Source: Bacteroidota bacterium | Lineage (GTDB): Bacteria; Bacteroidota; Rhodothermia; Balneolales; Balneolaceae | Length of the DNA stretch: 64,000 bases | Assembly (NCBI GenBank): GCA_009909035.1 | Contig: JAAAOB010000053.1 | Span: forward strand, 1 to 64,000 | Direction: 5' to 3' | In this document: positions 10,201 through 19,339 of the stretch, piece by piece | Layout: each line of letters opens with the position of its first letter | How positions within the stretch are numbered: the first letter of the stretch is position 1 | Translations under genes and position numbers: made by a program | Notes under the pieces: model-generated | The model's database searches: none | What the model was told of the DNA's origin: nothing | What the model saw: the letters and a program-made list of their open reading frames with translations, nothing else

Positions 10201-11593
10201 TGACGACGGGGAAGAGATCCACAACGTGGTACTTAGCCGTGCCGGAGAAATGAAAATTATCGGCGAAGATGGTAAAATTCTGAACACCTACAACGTGCCG
10301 TACGGTGCGGAAATGCTGGTTGAAGAAGGCGATAAGGTGATGAAAGGAATGCCGCTGAGCAAGTGGGATCCTTATAACGCACTTATCTTCAGTGAAATCG
10401 ATGGTACGATTGAATACAAAGATATCATTGAAGAGGTTACCTACACGGCAGATACCGATTCCCAAACCGGTCACCGCGAGAAGGTAATTATCGATTCGCG
10501 AGATCGCTCATTAGTGCCTACGATTGTTGTGAAAGGCGAAGATGACAAAATTCGCGAAAGCACGCTGCCGGTAGAAACTCACATCACCGTTGATGACGGC
10601 GAGGAAGTGAAAGCGGGACAAATTCTGGCAAAAATTCCGCGTGCGGCATCGAAATCAAAAGATATTACGGCGGGTCTGCCGAGGGTTACAGAGCTCTTTG
10701 AAGCTCGATCTCCCAGTGATCCTGCGGCTGTATCAGAGATTGATGGAATTGTCCGCATGGGTGGCCGAAAGCGTGGCTCTCAGGAAGTTATTGTGGAAAG
10801 TAAAGATGGAACGGATGAAAAAACGTATCTGATCTCACTTTCCAAACATATTCTTGTGCAGGAAAATGACTTCGTAAAAGCGGGTCAGGCTCTCTCTGAC
10901 GGAACCATCCCTGCTCAGGAAATCCTAAATATTAAAGGACCTTATGCCGTCCAGTCCTATCTTGTGAATGAGATCCAGGAGGTTTACCGGCTGCAGGGTG
11001 TGAAGATCAACGATAAGCACATCGAAGTGATTGTTCGCACCATGATGCAGAAAGTGGAGGTTACCGATCCCGGTGACACCATGTACCTGGAAGGGGATAA
11101 GGTGGATCGATTCGAGCTCAATAACAAGAATGATGAGCTTATTGGTAAGTTTGTTGTTACGGATCCCGGCGGAAGCGATAAAAAGCTGGGTGCCATACTC
11201 GACAGGCGAGGCGTTCGTGAGTTGAATAATGAACTAATCGGTGCCGGAAAAGAGGAGATCCAAACCCGGGAGGCAGAACCTGCCATCTCGAAACCAATCC
11301 TTCTCGGAATTACCCGGGCAGCACTCTCAACGGAGAGTTGGTTATCAGCAGCATCGTTCCAGGAAACCACGAAGGTTCTTACACAGGCCTCAATCGAAGC
11401 GAAAAAAGATATGCTTCGCGGACTGAAAGAGAATGTTGTGGTTGGCCACAAAGTACCTGCAGGTACCGGACTTCTGAAGTACGATGAACTCATTGTCAGC
11501 TCCAAAGCCGAGTATGACGAAAAAGATGAGGAAGTTGAAAAAGTGTTCGAAACACTTGGCGCTGATAAGCCCGATTCCGAATCGGCCGAGTAA
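7289..11593 (+). CDS. rpoC: RNA polymerase beta' subunit
   Basis: RpoC carries the RNA polymerase active-site Mg loop, here NADFDGDQM near residues 471-479. The N-terminal zinc ribbon has Cys at 66, 68, 81 and 84. The second zinc site uses the DCG cysteine and the [11 protein letters not shown] cysteines near 890-900. The product is 1434 residues, similar to other FCB homologues. The start is TTG at 7289, well spaced from ACGGAGG at 7275-7281. Only 38 bases separate it from rpoB. A hairpin terminator follows at 11615. Confidence 0.98.
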   Translation: MPSTKTLTVTKDFSNIGISLASAETILSRSHGEVLTPETINYRTFKPEMDGLFCEKIFGPVKDYECHCGKYKRIRYKGIICDRCGVEVTRKAVRRERMGHITLTVPIVHIWYFKSLPSKIAYLLGYSSKNLDRIVYYETFVVLNPGLARDLGYKKGDLISEEEKFDILDQLPEDHADLDDDDEDKFIVKDGAEAVEGLLQKQDLDSLAYQLRYEVKNETSQMRKKKKLKRLQVIESFRAANQHTENKPEWMVQSVIPVIPPELRPLVPLEGGRFATSDLNDLYRRVIIRNNRLKRLIDIKAPDVILRNEKRMLQEAVDSLYDNSRKSNAVRNNNRPLKSLSDMLKGKSGRFRQNLLGKRVDYSGRSVIVVGPDLKMHECGLPKEMAIELYKPFVIRRLIERGYVKTVKSAKKVVDRRDQVVWEVLENVIDGHPVMLNRAPTLHRLGIQAYQPVLIEDKAIRLHPLSCTAFNADFDGDQMAVHLPLSHDAVMEASILMLGSHNILSPASGGPVAVPSQDMILGIYYMTKMGNGKRGEGKTFANADEVLIAFDQNKIDTHAKINVRIPVKQDDGSFKPEIIKTTTGRVLFNRIVPEGVEFVNRTLGKKELRVLIDDIYHTVGSVETAQFLDKMKEVGFERATTGGLSFSLEDIIIPDEKQKLIEGAQNEVSEIQDRYEMGFITDNERYNQVIDKWTSTTNRVSETLFKSLTEDKDGFNAVYMMADSGARGSKEQIRQLGGMRGLMAKPQKSSMQQGNEVIENPILSSFREGLTVLEYFISTHGARKGLADTALKTADAGYLTRRLVDVSQDIIINEKDCGTLRGIKMQALKDNEDIIESLEDRIIGRVSMHEIVDPISDEVICEPNELITDNVAKKIAETSIEEVEIRSVLTCETERGVCAKCYGRDMSKTGLVQVGEAVGVIAAQSIGEPGTQLTLRTFHVGGTASRMEADSQHKAKFDGKIEFENLRVVEYDDGEEIHNVVLSRAGEMKIIGEDGKILNTYNVPYGAEMLVEEGDKVMKGMPLSKWDPYNALIFSEIDGTIEYKDIIEEVTYTADTDSQTGHREKVIIDSRDRSLVPTIVVKGEDDKIRESTLPVETHITVDDGEEVKAGQILAKIPRAASKSKDITAGLPRVTELFEARSPSDPAAVSEIDGIVRMGGRKRGSQEVIVESKDGTDEKTYLISLSKHILVQENDFVKAGQALSDGTIPAQEILNIKGPYAVQSYLVNEIQEVYRLQGVKINDKHIEVIVRTMMQKVEVTDPGDTMYLEGDKVDRFELNNKNDELIGKFVVTDPGGSDKKLGAILDRRGVRELNNELIGAGKEEIQTREAEPAISKPILLGITRAALSTESWLSAASFQETTKVLTQASIEAKKDMLRGLKENVVVGHKVPAGTGLLKYDELIVSSKAEYDEKDEEVEKVFETLGADKPDSESAE

Positions 11594-11614
11594 GCTGCAA
11601 CAACAAATCAATAT

Positions 11615-11651
11615 AAAAAAAGGCTCTGAATGGAAGTTCAGAGCCTTTTTT
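11615..11651 (+). terminator. Intrinsic terminator after rpoC, probably bidirectional
   Basis: A perfect 9-bp stem (GGCTCTGAA with TTCAGAGCC) with loop TGGAAG is followed by six T and preceded by a run of A. It can therefore terminate rpoBC on the plus strand and the convergent gene at 11731-12036 on the minus strand. Confidence 0.93.
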
Positions 11652-11730
11652 AGTTTTAAATACCTTTAGATCAGGTAATCTGCGGATGTTTTATCCGACA
11701 ATCATACTCAAGCCGCGTAGAAATGAAAAC

Positions 11731-12036
11731 CTACTTATCAGACTTTTCAATGTTTTCTAAAAGAGATTCAGCCTCTTTGATTAATCCGTCCGCACGATTT
11801 TTGGCATCTTCTATCACTTTATCGCTATCTTCTTTTGCCTGGGATGAAATTTTCTCTTTTTCATCCTTCAGTTGTTCAATAAGCGAGCGAAGTTCGTCTA
11901 CATAGGAATTCAGCCTGTAGGAAAGGCGTCCACGCGTGTTTTTACCTGTATCCGGCGCGTAAAGTAGTGCGAATATGGTGCCTGCGGTTATACCTGTTGC
12001 AAGTCCAATGATGAAACCTTTACCTGAATTTTTCAT
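11731..12036 (-). CDS. YtxH-like small membrane-anchored protein
   Basis: The 101-residue product starts with a glycine-rich hydrophobic span (GFIIGLATGITAGTIFALLYAP) followed by DTGKNTR, the signature of YtxH-domain proteins. The rest is a charged, probably coiled-coil helix of repeated Asp/Glu/Lys residues. YtxH proteins are stress-associated in Firmicutes, but their function is unknown. It converges on rpoC and shares the bidirectional terminator. A divergent start for the aldolase gene lies 134 bases away. Confidence 0.85.
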   Translation of the reverse strand: MKNSGKGFIIGLATGITAGTIFALLYAPDTGKNTRGRLSYRLNSYVDELRSLIEQLKDEKEKISSQAKEDSDKVIEDAKNRADGLIKEAESLLENIEKSDK

Positions 12037-12130
12037 ATTTGCCTGAACCGTTTTTTGTTCGTTTTTTTTTAAAATACTAAATCATGTGAGTTCGTGAAAA
12101 AGAAAGTACCAAATTTCACAAATAATCTCG

Positions 12131-12138
12131 TATTTTTG
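12131..12138 (+). promoter_or_regulatory. Candidate -7 element upstream of fsa
   Basis: TATTTTTG fits the TAnnTTTG -7 box known for Bacteroidetes primary sigma factors, and it sits 32 bases before the aldolase start. No clear TTTG box is seen about 20 bases upstream, so this is only half a promoter. Assignment to this organism's sigma factor is inference. Confidence 0.3.
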
Positions 12139-12170
12139 TATTTAAACGAATGTAAATAAACCCTATTTCA

Positions 12171-12830
12171 ATGAAATTTTTTATAGACACGGCCGACCTG
12201 AACGAAATCGAAGAGGCGAACGACCTTGGAGTTTTAGATGGTGTAACGACAAATCCCAGCCTGTGTATGAAAGTTGGTGTAAAAGACTTTGATGCGCACA
12301 TTGCCAAAATATGTAATATGGTGGAGGGAGATGTCTCCGCTGAAGTCATATCCACCAAATACGAAGAAATTGTGGCAGAAGGGCGGAATATCGCCTCAAT
12401 TGCCGACAATGTGGTCGTTAAGGTTCCTCTCATAAAAGATGGCATCAAAGCAATTAAGACACTCAGTGAGGAGGGGATCAAAACAAACTGTACGCTCTGT
12501 TTTTCTGCTTCACAGGCTCTTATTGCCGCCAAAGCTGGTGCAACGTACATTTCGCCGTTTATTGGCCGTCTGGATGATATATCCACCGATGGAATGCAGC
12601 TGATTGCCGATATTCGCCAGATTTACGATAACTACGCATTTGAAACAGAAATTCTGGCGGCAAGCATTCGGCATCCGATGCATTTCCTGGAATCTGCACG
12701 GCTGGGTGCTGATGTGGCTACAATGCCGCTCAAGGTGATTGAACAGCTTTTAAAACATCCATTGACGGACAACGGACTAGAGCGTTTCCTGGCGGACTGG
12801 GAAGAACTTCAGGAGTCGCTTAAAAGTTAA
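12171..12830 (+). CDS. fsa: Fructose-6-phosphate aldolase / transaldolase-like enzyme
   Basis: Small TIM-barrel transaldolase-family enzyme of 219 residues, the usual size of the FSA/TalC subfamily. It starts [15 protein letters not shown], contains DGVTTNPSL, and has the Schiff-base lysine in NVVVKVPL (residue about 86). Later segments [19 protein letters not shown] and [10 protein letters not shown] are family hallmarks. It either cleaves fructose 6-phosphate or acts as a transaldolase in the pentose phosphate pathway; sequence alone does not separate the two. It appears monocistronic and is followed by a terminator. Confidence 0.92.
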   Translation: MKFFIDTADLNEIEEANDLGVLDGVTTNPSLCMKVGVKDFDAHIAKICNMVEGDVSAEVISTKYEEIVAEGRNIASIADNVVVKVPLIKDGIKAIKTLSEEGIKTNCTLCFSASQALIAAKAGATYISPFIGRLDDISTDGMQLIADIRQIYDNYAFETEILAASIRHPMHFLESARLGADVATMPLKVIEQLLKHPLTDNGLERFLADWEELQESLKS

Positions 12831-12904
12831 TCGCAATGAACGCAATGAAGTTTGTTATGCTGTGTTAAAGCACAGTATTGAAAGTGTGGCAAACTCTTTG
12901 AAAT

Positions 12905-12947
12905 AAAAAACCGGTCATGCACTACACGTTGCGTTGCCGGTTTTTTT
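12905..12947 (+). terminator. Probable terminator after fsa
   Basis: AAAAAACCGG pairs with CCGGTTTTTT across an imperfect inner stem and loop, followed by a seven-T run. It works in both directions, because the opposing gene at 13026-13700 also ends here. Confidence 0.8.
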
Positions 12948-13025
12948 ATGTATAACCTGTAAGAACGTATGGTAAAATCTGGTACACCATGAGCTATGGG
13001 CACGGTATTGCTTACCGTTTTCCTG

Positions 13026-13700
13026 TTAGCTGCTCCTCTTCTGGAACGGCCCCATTTTGTTGATTTTTTGAAACGAATCGCGGATTAGTTCGCCATACAA
13101 TTCTTGAATGCGGGCCATGACAATCGCCTTGTCAGCATCGATAGATCCCCAGGCTACAGCCTCCTTTGCGGTATTATCCCATATCAGGTAGTTTGTCTGA
13201 AATGTCATGCGGGGAACTACTTTTGCCTCATGACCCGCGTAAGAGTCGCCGCCAACCATATCTTCGTATGTGTCGAATTTAAATCCATCAAGCAAAACCA
13301 CGAATCGTGTTTTCTGCTCAGCGTTTCCCAAAACGGTGCCATCGGATGGGGCTACAAATGATAGATTCGTGCCTCCCTCAGTAAATTTCCTGAGCTGAAA
13401 AGAGGACTGATCGATGTCAATTGACTGCATTTTATTCTTAACATTTGCACCGGTAGCCTCATGAAATATTTGATTGAGCCGATTTTCAAATATGGGCTGT
13501 TCATTAATCCTGAGATTTCCAAAGGAGTGATCCGATGTAATTTCAGGAAAATCATCTTTTTGAATTACAAGCATTGATACGGGTTCATTACCGTTTTCAG
13601 CTTGTATTTCAGGAGAAACATACTGTTTCGTAGTGCCGGAACATGAAAGCAGAAATAGTGATGTCGTCAGAACGATTGATGCGCAGAGAGGTCTAAGCAT
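13026..13700 (-). CDS. Predicted lipoprotein of unknown function
   Basis: The 224-residue product has a lipoprotein signal: a hydrophobic stretch ending LFLLSCSG, with the acylated Cys near residue 20. The mature part has no motif that I recognise. Its middle (RFVVLLDGFKFDTYEDMVGGDS) and the later WDNTAKEAVAWGSIDADK suggest a globular beta-rich domain. It lies 94 bases downstream of the exported-protein gene at 13795 on the same strand, so both may be co-transcribed. It is probably attached to the outer or inner membrane facing the periplasm. Confidence 0.75.
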   Translation of the reverse strand: MLRPLCASIVLTTSLFLLSCSGTTKQYVSPEIQAENGNEPVSMLVIQKDDFPEITSDHSFGNLRINEQPIFENRLNQIFHEATGANVKNKMQSIDIDQSSFQLRKFTEGGTNLSFVAPSDGTVLGNAEQKTRFVVLLDGFKFDTYEDMVGGDSYAGHEAKVVPRMTFQTNYLIWDNTAKEAVAWGSIDADKAIVMARIQELYGELIRDSFQKINKMGPFQKRSS

Positions 13701-13794
13701 TGATAAATGTAGATTGAGATGATTTAAGACACAGCTTTGGTAAATTTTCTGTGTCCGTTGAATAGTGATTTTTTTGAAAATTAAGGGAGGAGTG

Positions 13795-14493
13795 CTATCG
13801 AATAAGTGTGTTATAGTATTTGAAGAGATCAGCTACGTCATAAGGAGAGTCAAAGCTTAAATTATTTTGACGTGCAAATGTTTCAAGGTCATCTTTGTGA
13901 GAAGGAAACGCACGTAAGACCCGTCTCTGGCCTAACCGGCGCAGCTGTTCCGTATCATTGTCACCAAATTTTACATAATACGATTCAGATGATGAATACT
14001 CTTCGACCTGAGTGGCTTGTCCATATCCACCAACATCTTCCCTGTAGTTGACAGCGTGCCTGACCATGAACTTTGCCTCTCCGTCAGCAAGAACGGCAAC
14101 AAAGTCGTCTGGGCTTAACCGCCTGGAATCAAAGCCTTTCTTAAATTTGACGATTCCGTCAGAAGCATAAAGTTCAAACTCCCGTATCGTTTTGCCCTCG
14201 ATGGCATAGATGTTTTCATTATCTCTGAACTGAACAGTTCCTTCATAGACATTAAAACGCATCGGCATTACATTCGTCGTTTTTCCATTTTCAAATGTGA
14301 TGGACCCGTTGCTAAAGGCTTCGTTTAAAAAAGGTGAACCTTTTGTTTCAACGGCATCCATACCGATGAGACGGGAGGTGATATTTAAATCACGCAGCTC
14401 TTCTGTGGTAAGTTCAGGCCCGCTGTTCTGGGCAACAGATACGTTAGCAGAAAGAATTATGGAAAAAAGGATGGTAAAAAGTAGTGATCTCAT
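13795..14493 (-). CDS. Exported protein of unknown function
   Basis: From the ATG at 14493 the product is 232 residues and begins with a clean Sec signal (MRSLLFTILFSIILSANVSVAQ). A longer in-frame start at 14535 would put 14 extra residues before the signal, so I prefer the shorter form. The mature part alternates beta-prone segments (MPMRFNVYEGTVQFRDNENI, TIREFELYASDGIVKFKKGF) and ends in a Tyr/Lys-rich helix. I do not recognise the family. It is divergent from dnaE and heads a possible two-gene unit with the lipoprotein at 13026. Confidence 0.7.
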   Translation of the reverse strand: MRSLLFTILFSIILSANVSVAQNSGPELTTEELRDLNITSRLIGMDAVETKGSPFLNEAFSNGSITFENGKTTNVMPMRFNVYEGTVQFRDNENIYAIEGKTIREFELYASDGIVKFKKGFDSRRLSPDDFVAVLADGEAKFMVRHAVNYREDVGGYGQATQVEEYSSSESYYVKFGDNDTEQLRRLGQRRVLRAFPSHKDDLETFARQNNLSFDSPYDVADLFKYYNTLIR

Positions 14494-14735
14494 GAAAAAG
14501 GTATGTATTAATGATTTAGTAAAAGATAAACGCATGCGTCAGCAAATAAAAAAAAGTTATGTAAAATTTTTTATAAACACGGTACTGTCCCCAGCATGCG
14601 TAGTTCACGTTATGAGTAGATATGGAACGTTGGAATAGAGTTTATATTTTCAGGGTTTTAATCTGTGAATGGTTCAAAACTCGTTTATATTTGGACTGAT
14701 GATTTAGCCAGAACTCCAGCTGTAACTCTCCCTTT

Positions 14736-17700
14736 ATGTACCTGATTTTTGACACCGAAACGACCGGCCTTCCACAAAACTACTCAGCGCCGCTGACCGA
14801 TTTCGACAACTGGCCGCGCTGCGTACAGCTTGCCTGGCAGCTTCACGATCATACCGGCAAGAAAGTTTCTGAGGGCGATTACATTGTTCAGCCCGATGGA
14901 TTTACAATTCCCTTCAATTCGGAAAAAGTACACGGAATTTCCACTGAACGGGCGCGTGAAGAAGGTGTGCCGCTGAGTGAGGTGATGGATGCATTCAACC
15001 GCGATGTGGAGCGTACAACCTTTGTGGTGGGGCACAACCTGGAGTTTGATCTCAACATTATGGGATCGGAATACCTGCGGATGGAGCGGGAGAATCCGCT
15101 GGATAAGAAGATCGATATTGATACCAAGGATGAATCGACGGAGTTTTGTGCCATTCCGGGCGGACGCGGACGCTATAAGTGGCCCACTCTTGTCGAGCTG
15201 CACAACAAGCTGTTTGATGTAGGTTTTGAAGAGGCTCACAACGCAGCAGCCGATGTGGATGCCACCGCACGGGCTTTCCTGGAACTGGTTCGGCTCGGGG
15301 TGATCAAGCCACAGCTTCCGAACGACCTGGAACTGGATACGAAATCTCCGCGGGAGTGGATCAATCCTGATCACTACATGCCGAAGGTGGAGGAGCTGAA
15401 ACGGAAAGGGGTGACCGGTGATGAAGTGGATGACGGATCGGTAATCGACCTGCCGGCTGAAGCTGCAGATGCGGCCGAGATCAAAGGATCGTTCAGCCAT
15501 CTGCACGTTCACTCCAAGTTTTCCGTGCTGGAGGCGGCCGCCGGAATCGATGGCCTGATCGACAAAGCAAAGAAGGACGGGATGCCCGCCGTGGCGTTAA
15601 CCGACCTGGGCAATATGTACGGCATCTTCAGTTTTGTCCAAAAGGCGCATGCAGCCGGTATCAAACCGGTTATCGGGTGTGAGTGCTATTTTGTAGAGGA
15701 TCGCCATCAGAAGAAATTTACGCGTGACAATAAGGACAAACGCTACCAGCAGGTGTTCCTGGCAAAAAACCGGGAGGGATATCAAAACCTGGCGGAGCTC
15801 TCGTCGCTCGGATTTATCGAGGGGTATTACTACAAATTTCCGCGGGTCGACCGGGAGCTGGTACAGAAATATCGGAATGGGCTGATCGCCACAACGGGCG
15901 GGCTGCAGGGCGAAATTCCCGACCTGATCCTGAATAAAGGCGAAGAGTTTGCCGAGGAGGCGCTGCAGTGGTGGATCGACCTGTTTGGTGATGATCTCTA
16001 CATCGAGCTGATGCGCCACGGCCTGGAAGAGGAAGAGCGGGTGAACAGCGTGCTGCTCAAATTTGCCAAGAAGTACGATATCAAAGTGATCGCCACGAAC
16101 AACCTGTTCTACATGGAACAGGAAGATGCCAAGGCGCACGACGCGCTTCTCTGTATCGACAACGGTGAGCTGATGAGCACGCCGATCGGGTGGGGACGCG
16201 GCTACCGGTTTGGGTTCCCGAACGACCAGTTCTATTTCAAAACGCAGTATGAGATGAAGGCGCTCTTTGCGGATGTGCCGCAGGCGATCACCAATACGCA
16301 GGAGATTGTGGACAAGGTGGAGCCGCTGGAGCTGAAGCGCGATGTGATTCTGCCGAACTACACTCTGCCCGACCCGTTTGAGTCGGAAGATGATTACCTC
16401 CGGCATCTGACCGTTGAAGGTGCAAAGGAACGGTATGAGGAGCTGGATAAGGAGGTGATGGAGCGGATCGATCACGAGCTGAACATTATCGAGTCGATGG
16501 GGTTTGCGGGATACTTTCTGATTGTCCAGGATTTTATTGCCAAGGCACGCGAGATGGATGTGTTTGTGGGGCCGGGCCGTGGATCGGCCGCGGGCTCGGT
16601 AGTTGCTTATTGTACAGGAATTACCAACATCGACCCGCTGAAGTATGACCTGCTGTTTGAGCGGTTCCTGAACCCGGAGCGCGTATCGATGCCGGATATC
16701 GATATCGATTTTGATGATGACGGACGCCAGCGTGTGATCGACTACGTGGTAGATAAATATGGAAAATCGCAGGTGGCGCATATTATTACGTTTGGTTCGA
16801 TGGCCGCCCGGTCGTCGGTCCGGGATGTGGCCCGGGTACTTGATCTGCCGCTGCCCGATGCCGACCGGATTGCCAAGCTGATCCCGGAGACGATCGGGAT
16901 CTCGCTGGAGGATGCGATCAAAGAGGTGCGAGAGCTCAAAGAGATCAAAAAGAAGGATGACCTGGAGGGGCAGACCCTGAAGATGGCGGAGACGCTGGAG
17001 GGATCAGTCCGTAACACCGGTATTCACGCAGCTGGAATCATCATTGCACCGGATAAGCTGACCAACTACATCCCGATCGCCACGGCGAAAGATGCCGATC
17101 TTTATGTTACGCAGTTCGACGGAAAGTATATCGAAGACGCCGGGATGCTGAAGATGGACTTCCTGGGCCTGAAAACACTCTCAATTCTGAAAACAGCGAT
17201 TCAGCAGGTGAAGAAGAATCATGGCGCAGAGTACAACCTGGACGATATCCCGCTGGATGATGAGCAAACCTTCGAGTTTTTCAAAAAAGGACTCACCGTG
17301 GGCGTGTTCCAGTTTGAATCGGAGGGAATGCGGAAGCATCTCAAGGATTTGAAACCGGAGACGATCAATGACCTGATCGCCATGAATGCGCTCTACCGTC
17401 CCGGTCCGATGCAGTTTATTCCCGACTACATCAACCGGAAACATGGCAAAGAGACGGTGGAGTATCCCCATGACGATCTGAAGGGAATCCTGAAACCGAC
17501 CCACGGAATTATGGTTTACCAGGAGCAGATCATGATGGTGGCGCAGAAGATGGGCGGCTACTCGCTCGGCGAAGCGGACGTGCTGCGGCGGATCATGGGG
17601 AAGAAAAAAGCCGATCTGCTGCCTCCCGAGGAGAAGAAATTTATGACCCAGGCGCAGGAGCTTGGCTACAGCAAAGAGGTGGCCAAAGATGTGTTCGACA

Positions 17701-18950
17701 AGATGGCGTTGTTTGCTGGCTACGGATTTAATAAATCCCACTCCGCGGCCTACTCCGTGGTGGCGTACCAGACGATGTATTTTAAGGCCAACTACACGGC
17801 CGAATATATGGCGGCGGTGCTGAGCCACAACATGAGCGATATCAAGAAGGTGTCGTTTTTTATTGAAGAGTGTCAGCGGCTGGATATTCCGGTAGATCCG
17901 CCCAACATCAACACGGCGGAAGGAAAATTTGTGGTGCGCAACGGACGCGTCCAATACGGCATGTCGGCCATTAAAGGTGTGGGATCGAATGCGATCGAAC
18001 AGATCGCCGAAGAGCGAAAAAAAGAGGGCGAATTCCGCTCCATTTTTGATTTTGCCTCGCGGATCGACACACGCGTTTGCAACCGGCGCACCATTGAAAG
18101 CCTTGTGCAGGCCGGCGCCTTTGATACGCTGCACGATAACCGCGCGCAGCTCCTGGCCAGCGTGGAGGATATCATCAGCTACGCTTCCCGAAAACAGGAG
18201 GAGAAACGCCTGAACCAGGCCAGTTTATTTGGCGGCGAAAGCGGCGGCGGTTCCGGGTTTGACGAGCCAAAACTGCGCGATTGCCCCAAGTGGACCAACA
18301 TCGAGCGGCTAAACCGGGAGCGAGAGCTGATCGGTTTCTACCTCAGCGGTCATCCTCTGGACCGCTACCGCGAAGATATCCGGCTTTTTGCATCCCATAC
18401 GCTGGCAGAGGAGAAGATTGCCGGAATGAGTGATCGTGAACAGATCAAGATTGTGGGGATCATTACCGGCGTGAAGCAGATCAGCGATAAAAAAGGACGG
18501 CCGATGGCGTTTGTTCAGATCGAGGATCTTGCCGGTGCAATGGAAGTGCTGGTCTTCAGTGATGTGTACGACCGCCACCAGGGACTGCTTGCGCCGGACA
18601 CCATCGTGCTGCTCGACGGCACCCTCAGCCTGCGTGGTGGTCAGCCCAAGATTATGGCAAACACGTTCGAACGGGTGCAGAATCTTCGAGAGAAATTTCA
18701 AAACCAGTTAATGCTCAAGCTTCAGCTTGAAACGGCTTCACTTACCAAAGATGATCTCACCGAGATGGCCACGCTGATGAGCATTCACAAAGGCGAAACA
18801 CCGGTCCGCCTGCGTGTGCTCAGCAAACACGCCAAAGGTCCGCTGAATATGAGCGTTCGAAAATTCGTGGTGGAACCCAATAATGAGCTGCTGAACGGCC
18901 TGCGAGATATTGTGGGAAAAGAGTCTGTGCAGTTAACGAGAACGAGTTAG
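14736..18950 (+). CDS. dnaE: DNA polymerase III alpha subunit with N-terminal proofreading exonuclease
   Basis: The 1404-residue replicative polymerase is a natural fusion. Residues 1-200 form a DEDDh exonuclease: FDTETTGLP (D6, E8), VGHNLEFDLNIMG (about 97-109) and HNAAADVDATARAFLEL (about 168-184). A PHP domain follows from about 252 (HLHVHSKFSVLEA). The polymerase core contains GPGRGSAAGSVVAYCTGITN and the catalytic PDIDIDFDDDGRQRV near 651-665. The C-terminal part holds the helix-hairpin-helix and OB-fold regions. In the PHP domain the usual TDHGN reads TDLGN, so a metal-ligand His is missing. That suggests proofreading is done by the N-terminal domain. Bacteroidota DnaE proteins share this layout. 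Its GC content is visibly higher than that of the flanking spacers. Confidence 0.95.
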   Translation: MYLIFDTETTGLPQNYSAPLTDFDNWPRCVQLAWQLHDHTGKKVSEGDYIVQPDGFTIPFNSEKVHGISTERAREEGVPLSEVMDAFNRDVERTTFVVGHNLEFDLNIMGSEYLRMERENPLDKKIDIDTKDESTEFCAIPGGRGRYKWPTLVELHNKLFDVGFEEAHNAAADVDATARAFLELVRLGVIKPQLPNDLELDTKSPREWINPDHYMPKVEELKRKGVTGDEVDDGSVIDLPAEAADAAEIKGSFSHLHVHSKFSVLEAAAGIDGLIDKAKKDGMPAVALTDLGNMYGIFSFVQKAHAAGIKPVIGCECYFVEDRHQKKFTRDNKDKRYQQVFLAKNREGYQNLAELSSLGFIEGYYYKFPRVDRELVQKYRNGLIATTGGLQGEIPDLILNKGEEFAEEALQWWIDLFGDDLYIELMRHGLEEEERVNSVLLKFAKKYDIKVIATNNLFYMEQEDAKAHDALLCIDNGELMSTPIGWGRGYRFGFPNDQFYFKTQYEMKALFADVPQAITNTQEIVDKVEPLELKRDVILPNYTLPDPFESEDDYLRHLTVEGAKERYEELDKEVMERIDHELNIIESMGFAGYFLIVQDFIAKAREMDVFVGPGRGSAAGSVVAYCTGITNIDPLKYDLLFERFLNPERVSMPDIDIDFDDDGRQRVIDYVVDKYGKSQVAHIITFGSMAARSSVRDVARVLDLPLPDADRIAKLIPETIGISLEDAIKEVRELKEIKKKDDLEGQTLKMAETLEGSVRNTGIHAAGIIIAPDKLTNYIPIATAKDADLYVTQFDGKYIEDAGMLKMDFLGLKTLSILKTAIQQVKKNHGAEYNLDDIPLDDEQTFEFFKKGLTVGVFQFESEGMRKHLKDLKPETINDLIAMNALYRPGPMQFIPDYINRKHGKETVEYPHDDLKGILKPTHGIMVYQEQIMMVAQKMGGYSLGEADVLRRIMGKKKADLLPPEEKKFMTQAQELGYSKEVAKDVFDKMALFAGYGFNKSHSAAYSVVAYQTMYFKANYTAEYMAAVLSHNMSDIKKVSFFIEECQRLDIPVDPPNINTAEGKFVVRNGRVQYGMSAIKGVGSNAIEQIAEERKKEGEFRSIFDFASRIDTRVCNRRTIESLVQAGAFDTLHDNRAQLLASVEDIISYASRKQEEKRLNQASLFGGESGGGSGFDEPKLRDCPKWTNIERLNRERELIGFYLSGHPLDRYREDIRLFASHTLAEEKIAGMSDREQIKIVGIITGVKQISDKKGRPMAFVQIEDLAGAMEVLVFSDVYDRHQGLLAPDTIVLLDGTLSLRGGQPKIMANTFERVQNLREKFQNQLMLKLQLETASLTKDDLTEMATLMSIHKGETPVRLRVLSKHAKGPLNMSVRKFVVEPNNELLNGLRDIVGKESVQLTRTS

Positions 18951-19040
18951 ATTATTGATTTTAGATGAGGGATTAAAGGTCTCCCCCTCTGAAAGGAGAA
19001 AATGAGATGTGTCCTGCTCATTAATAACGTGTCGTGTATC

Positions 19041-19125
19041 TCTGTAGTCACCGGGTGAGTTGTTTCTGAAAAATCAAGTTATTATGAAATAAAATGTCAT
19101 TCATCGTAGAATTATCCGATGACTT
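19041..19125. repeat. Dispersed intergenic repeat, copy A
   Basis: Shares a colinear series of words with 40889-40972: TGTAGTCACCGG, GTGAG/ATGAG, AAAATCAAGT/AAAATCGAGT, ATGTCATTCAT/ATGTCATGCAT and ATCCGAT, at nearly the same spacings. The similarity is degenerate and continues into the neighbouring palindrome. No reading frame is conserved. Confidence 0.55.
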
Positions 19126-19135
19126 GCATGCGTCA

Positions 19136-19160
19136 ACTTAGTGTTGACTCAACACTAAGT
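19136..19160. repeat. Perfect palindrome, 12-bp arms around one base
   Basis: ACTTAGTGTTGA, then C, then TCAACACTAAGT. Outside it, TGCATGCGTCA and GTACGATGCA extend the pairing imperfectly. There is no T run in either direction, so this is not a simple terminator. It could be an operator for a dimeric regulator or the core of a mobile repeat. Confidence 0.75.
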
Positions 19161-19339
19161 GTACGATGCATGATATTTAATCACATCAATCATGAAAATT
19201 CCCAATCTTGAAATAAAGCTGTCCCGATTTTGAACTCTTTTCCATTTATGTAAATTGATCAGGTCAATGTACTTTGCTTAAAACTACGCAAGCAAATGGA
19301 AAGTAGTATCTCAACCCCGAACGTAAAGTGCCGGTAAAT

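Larger units (their letters stand above)
18951..19339. other. Non-coding spacer with three repeat structures
   Basis: This 389-base gap between dnaE and the DUF2339 gene holds no convincing gene. It contains a short degenerate element at 18956-19004, a dispersed repeat at 19041-19125 that recurs near 40.9 kb, and a perfect palindrome at 19136-19160. The last 100 bases are AT-rich and should hold the promoter of the next gene, but I cannot pick out a convincing box. Confidence 0.6.

Noticed and set aside
14590-14640. Third copy of the dispersed repeat (CATGCGTAGTTCAC near 14.6 kb)
   Set aside because: Only one short word matches the copy near 40.9 kb; the other words and spacing are missing.
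15597-16781. 394-codon open frame on the minus strand inside dnaE
   Set aside because: It lies entirely antisense to well-conserved polymerase sequence, and its product resembles no family that I know. It reflects the codon bias of dnaE. The frame at 17181-18134 is rejected for the same reason.
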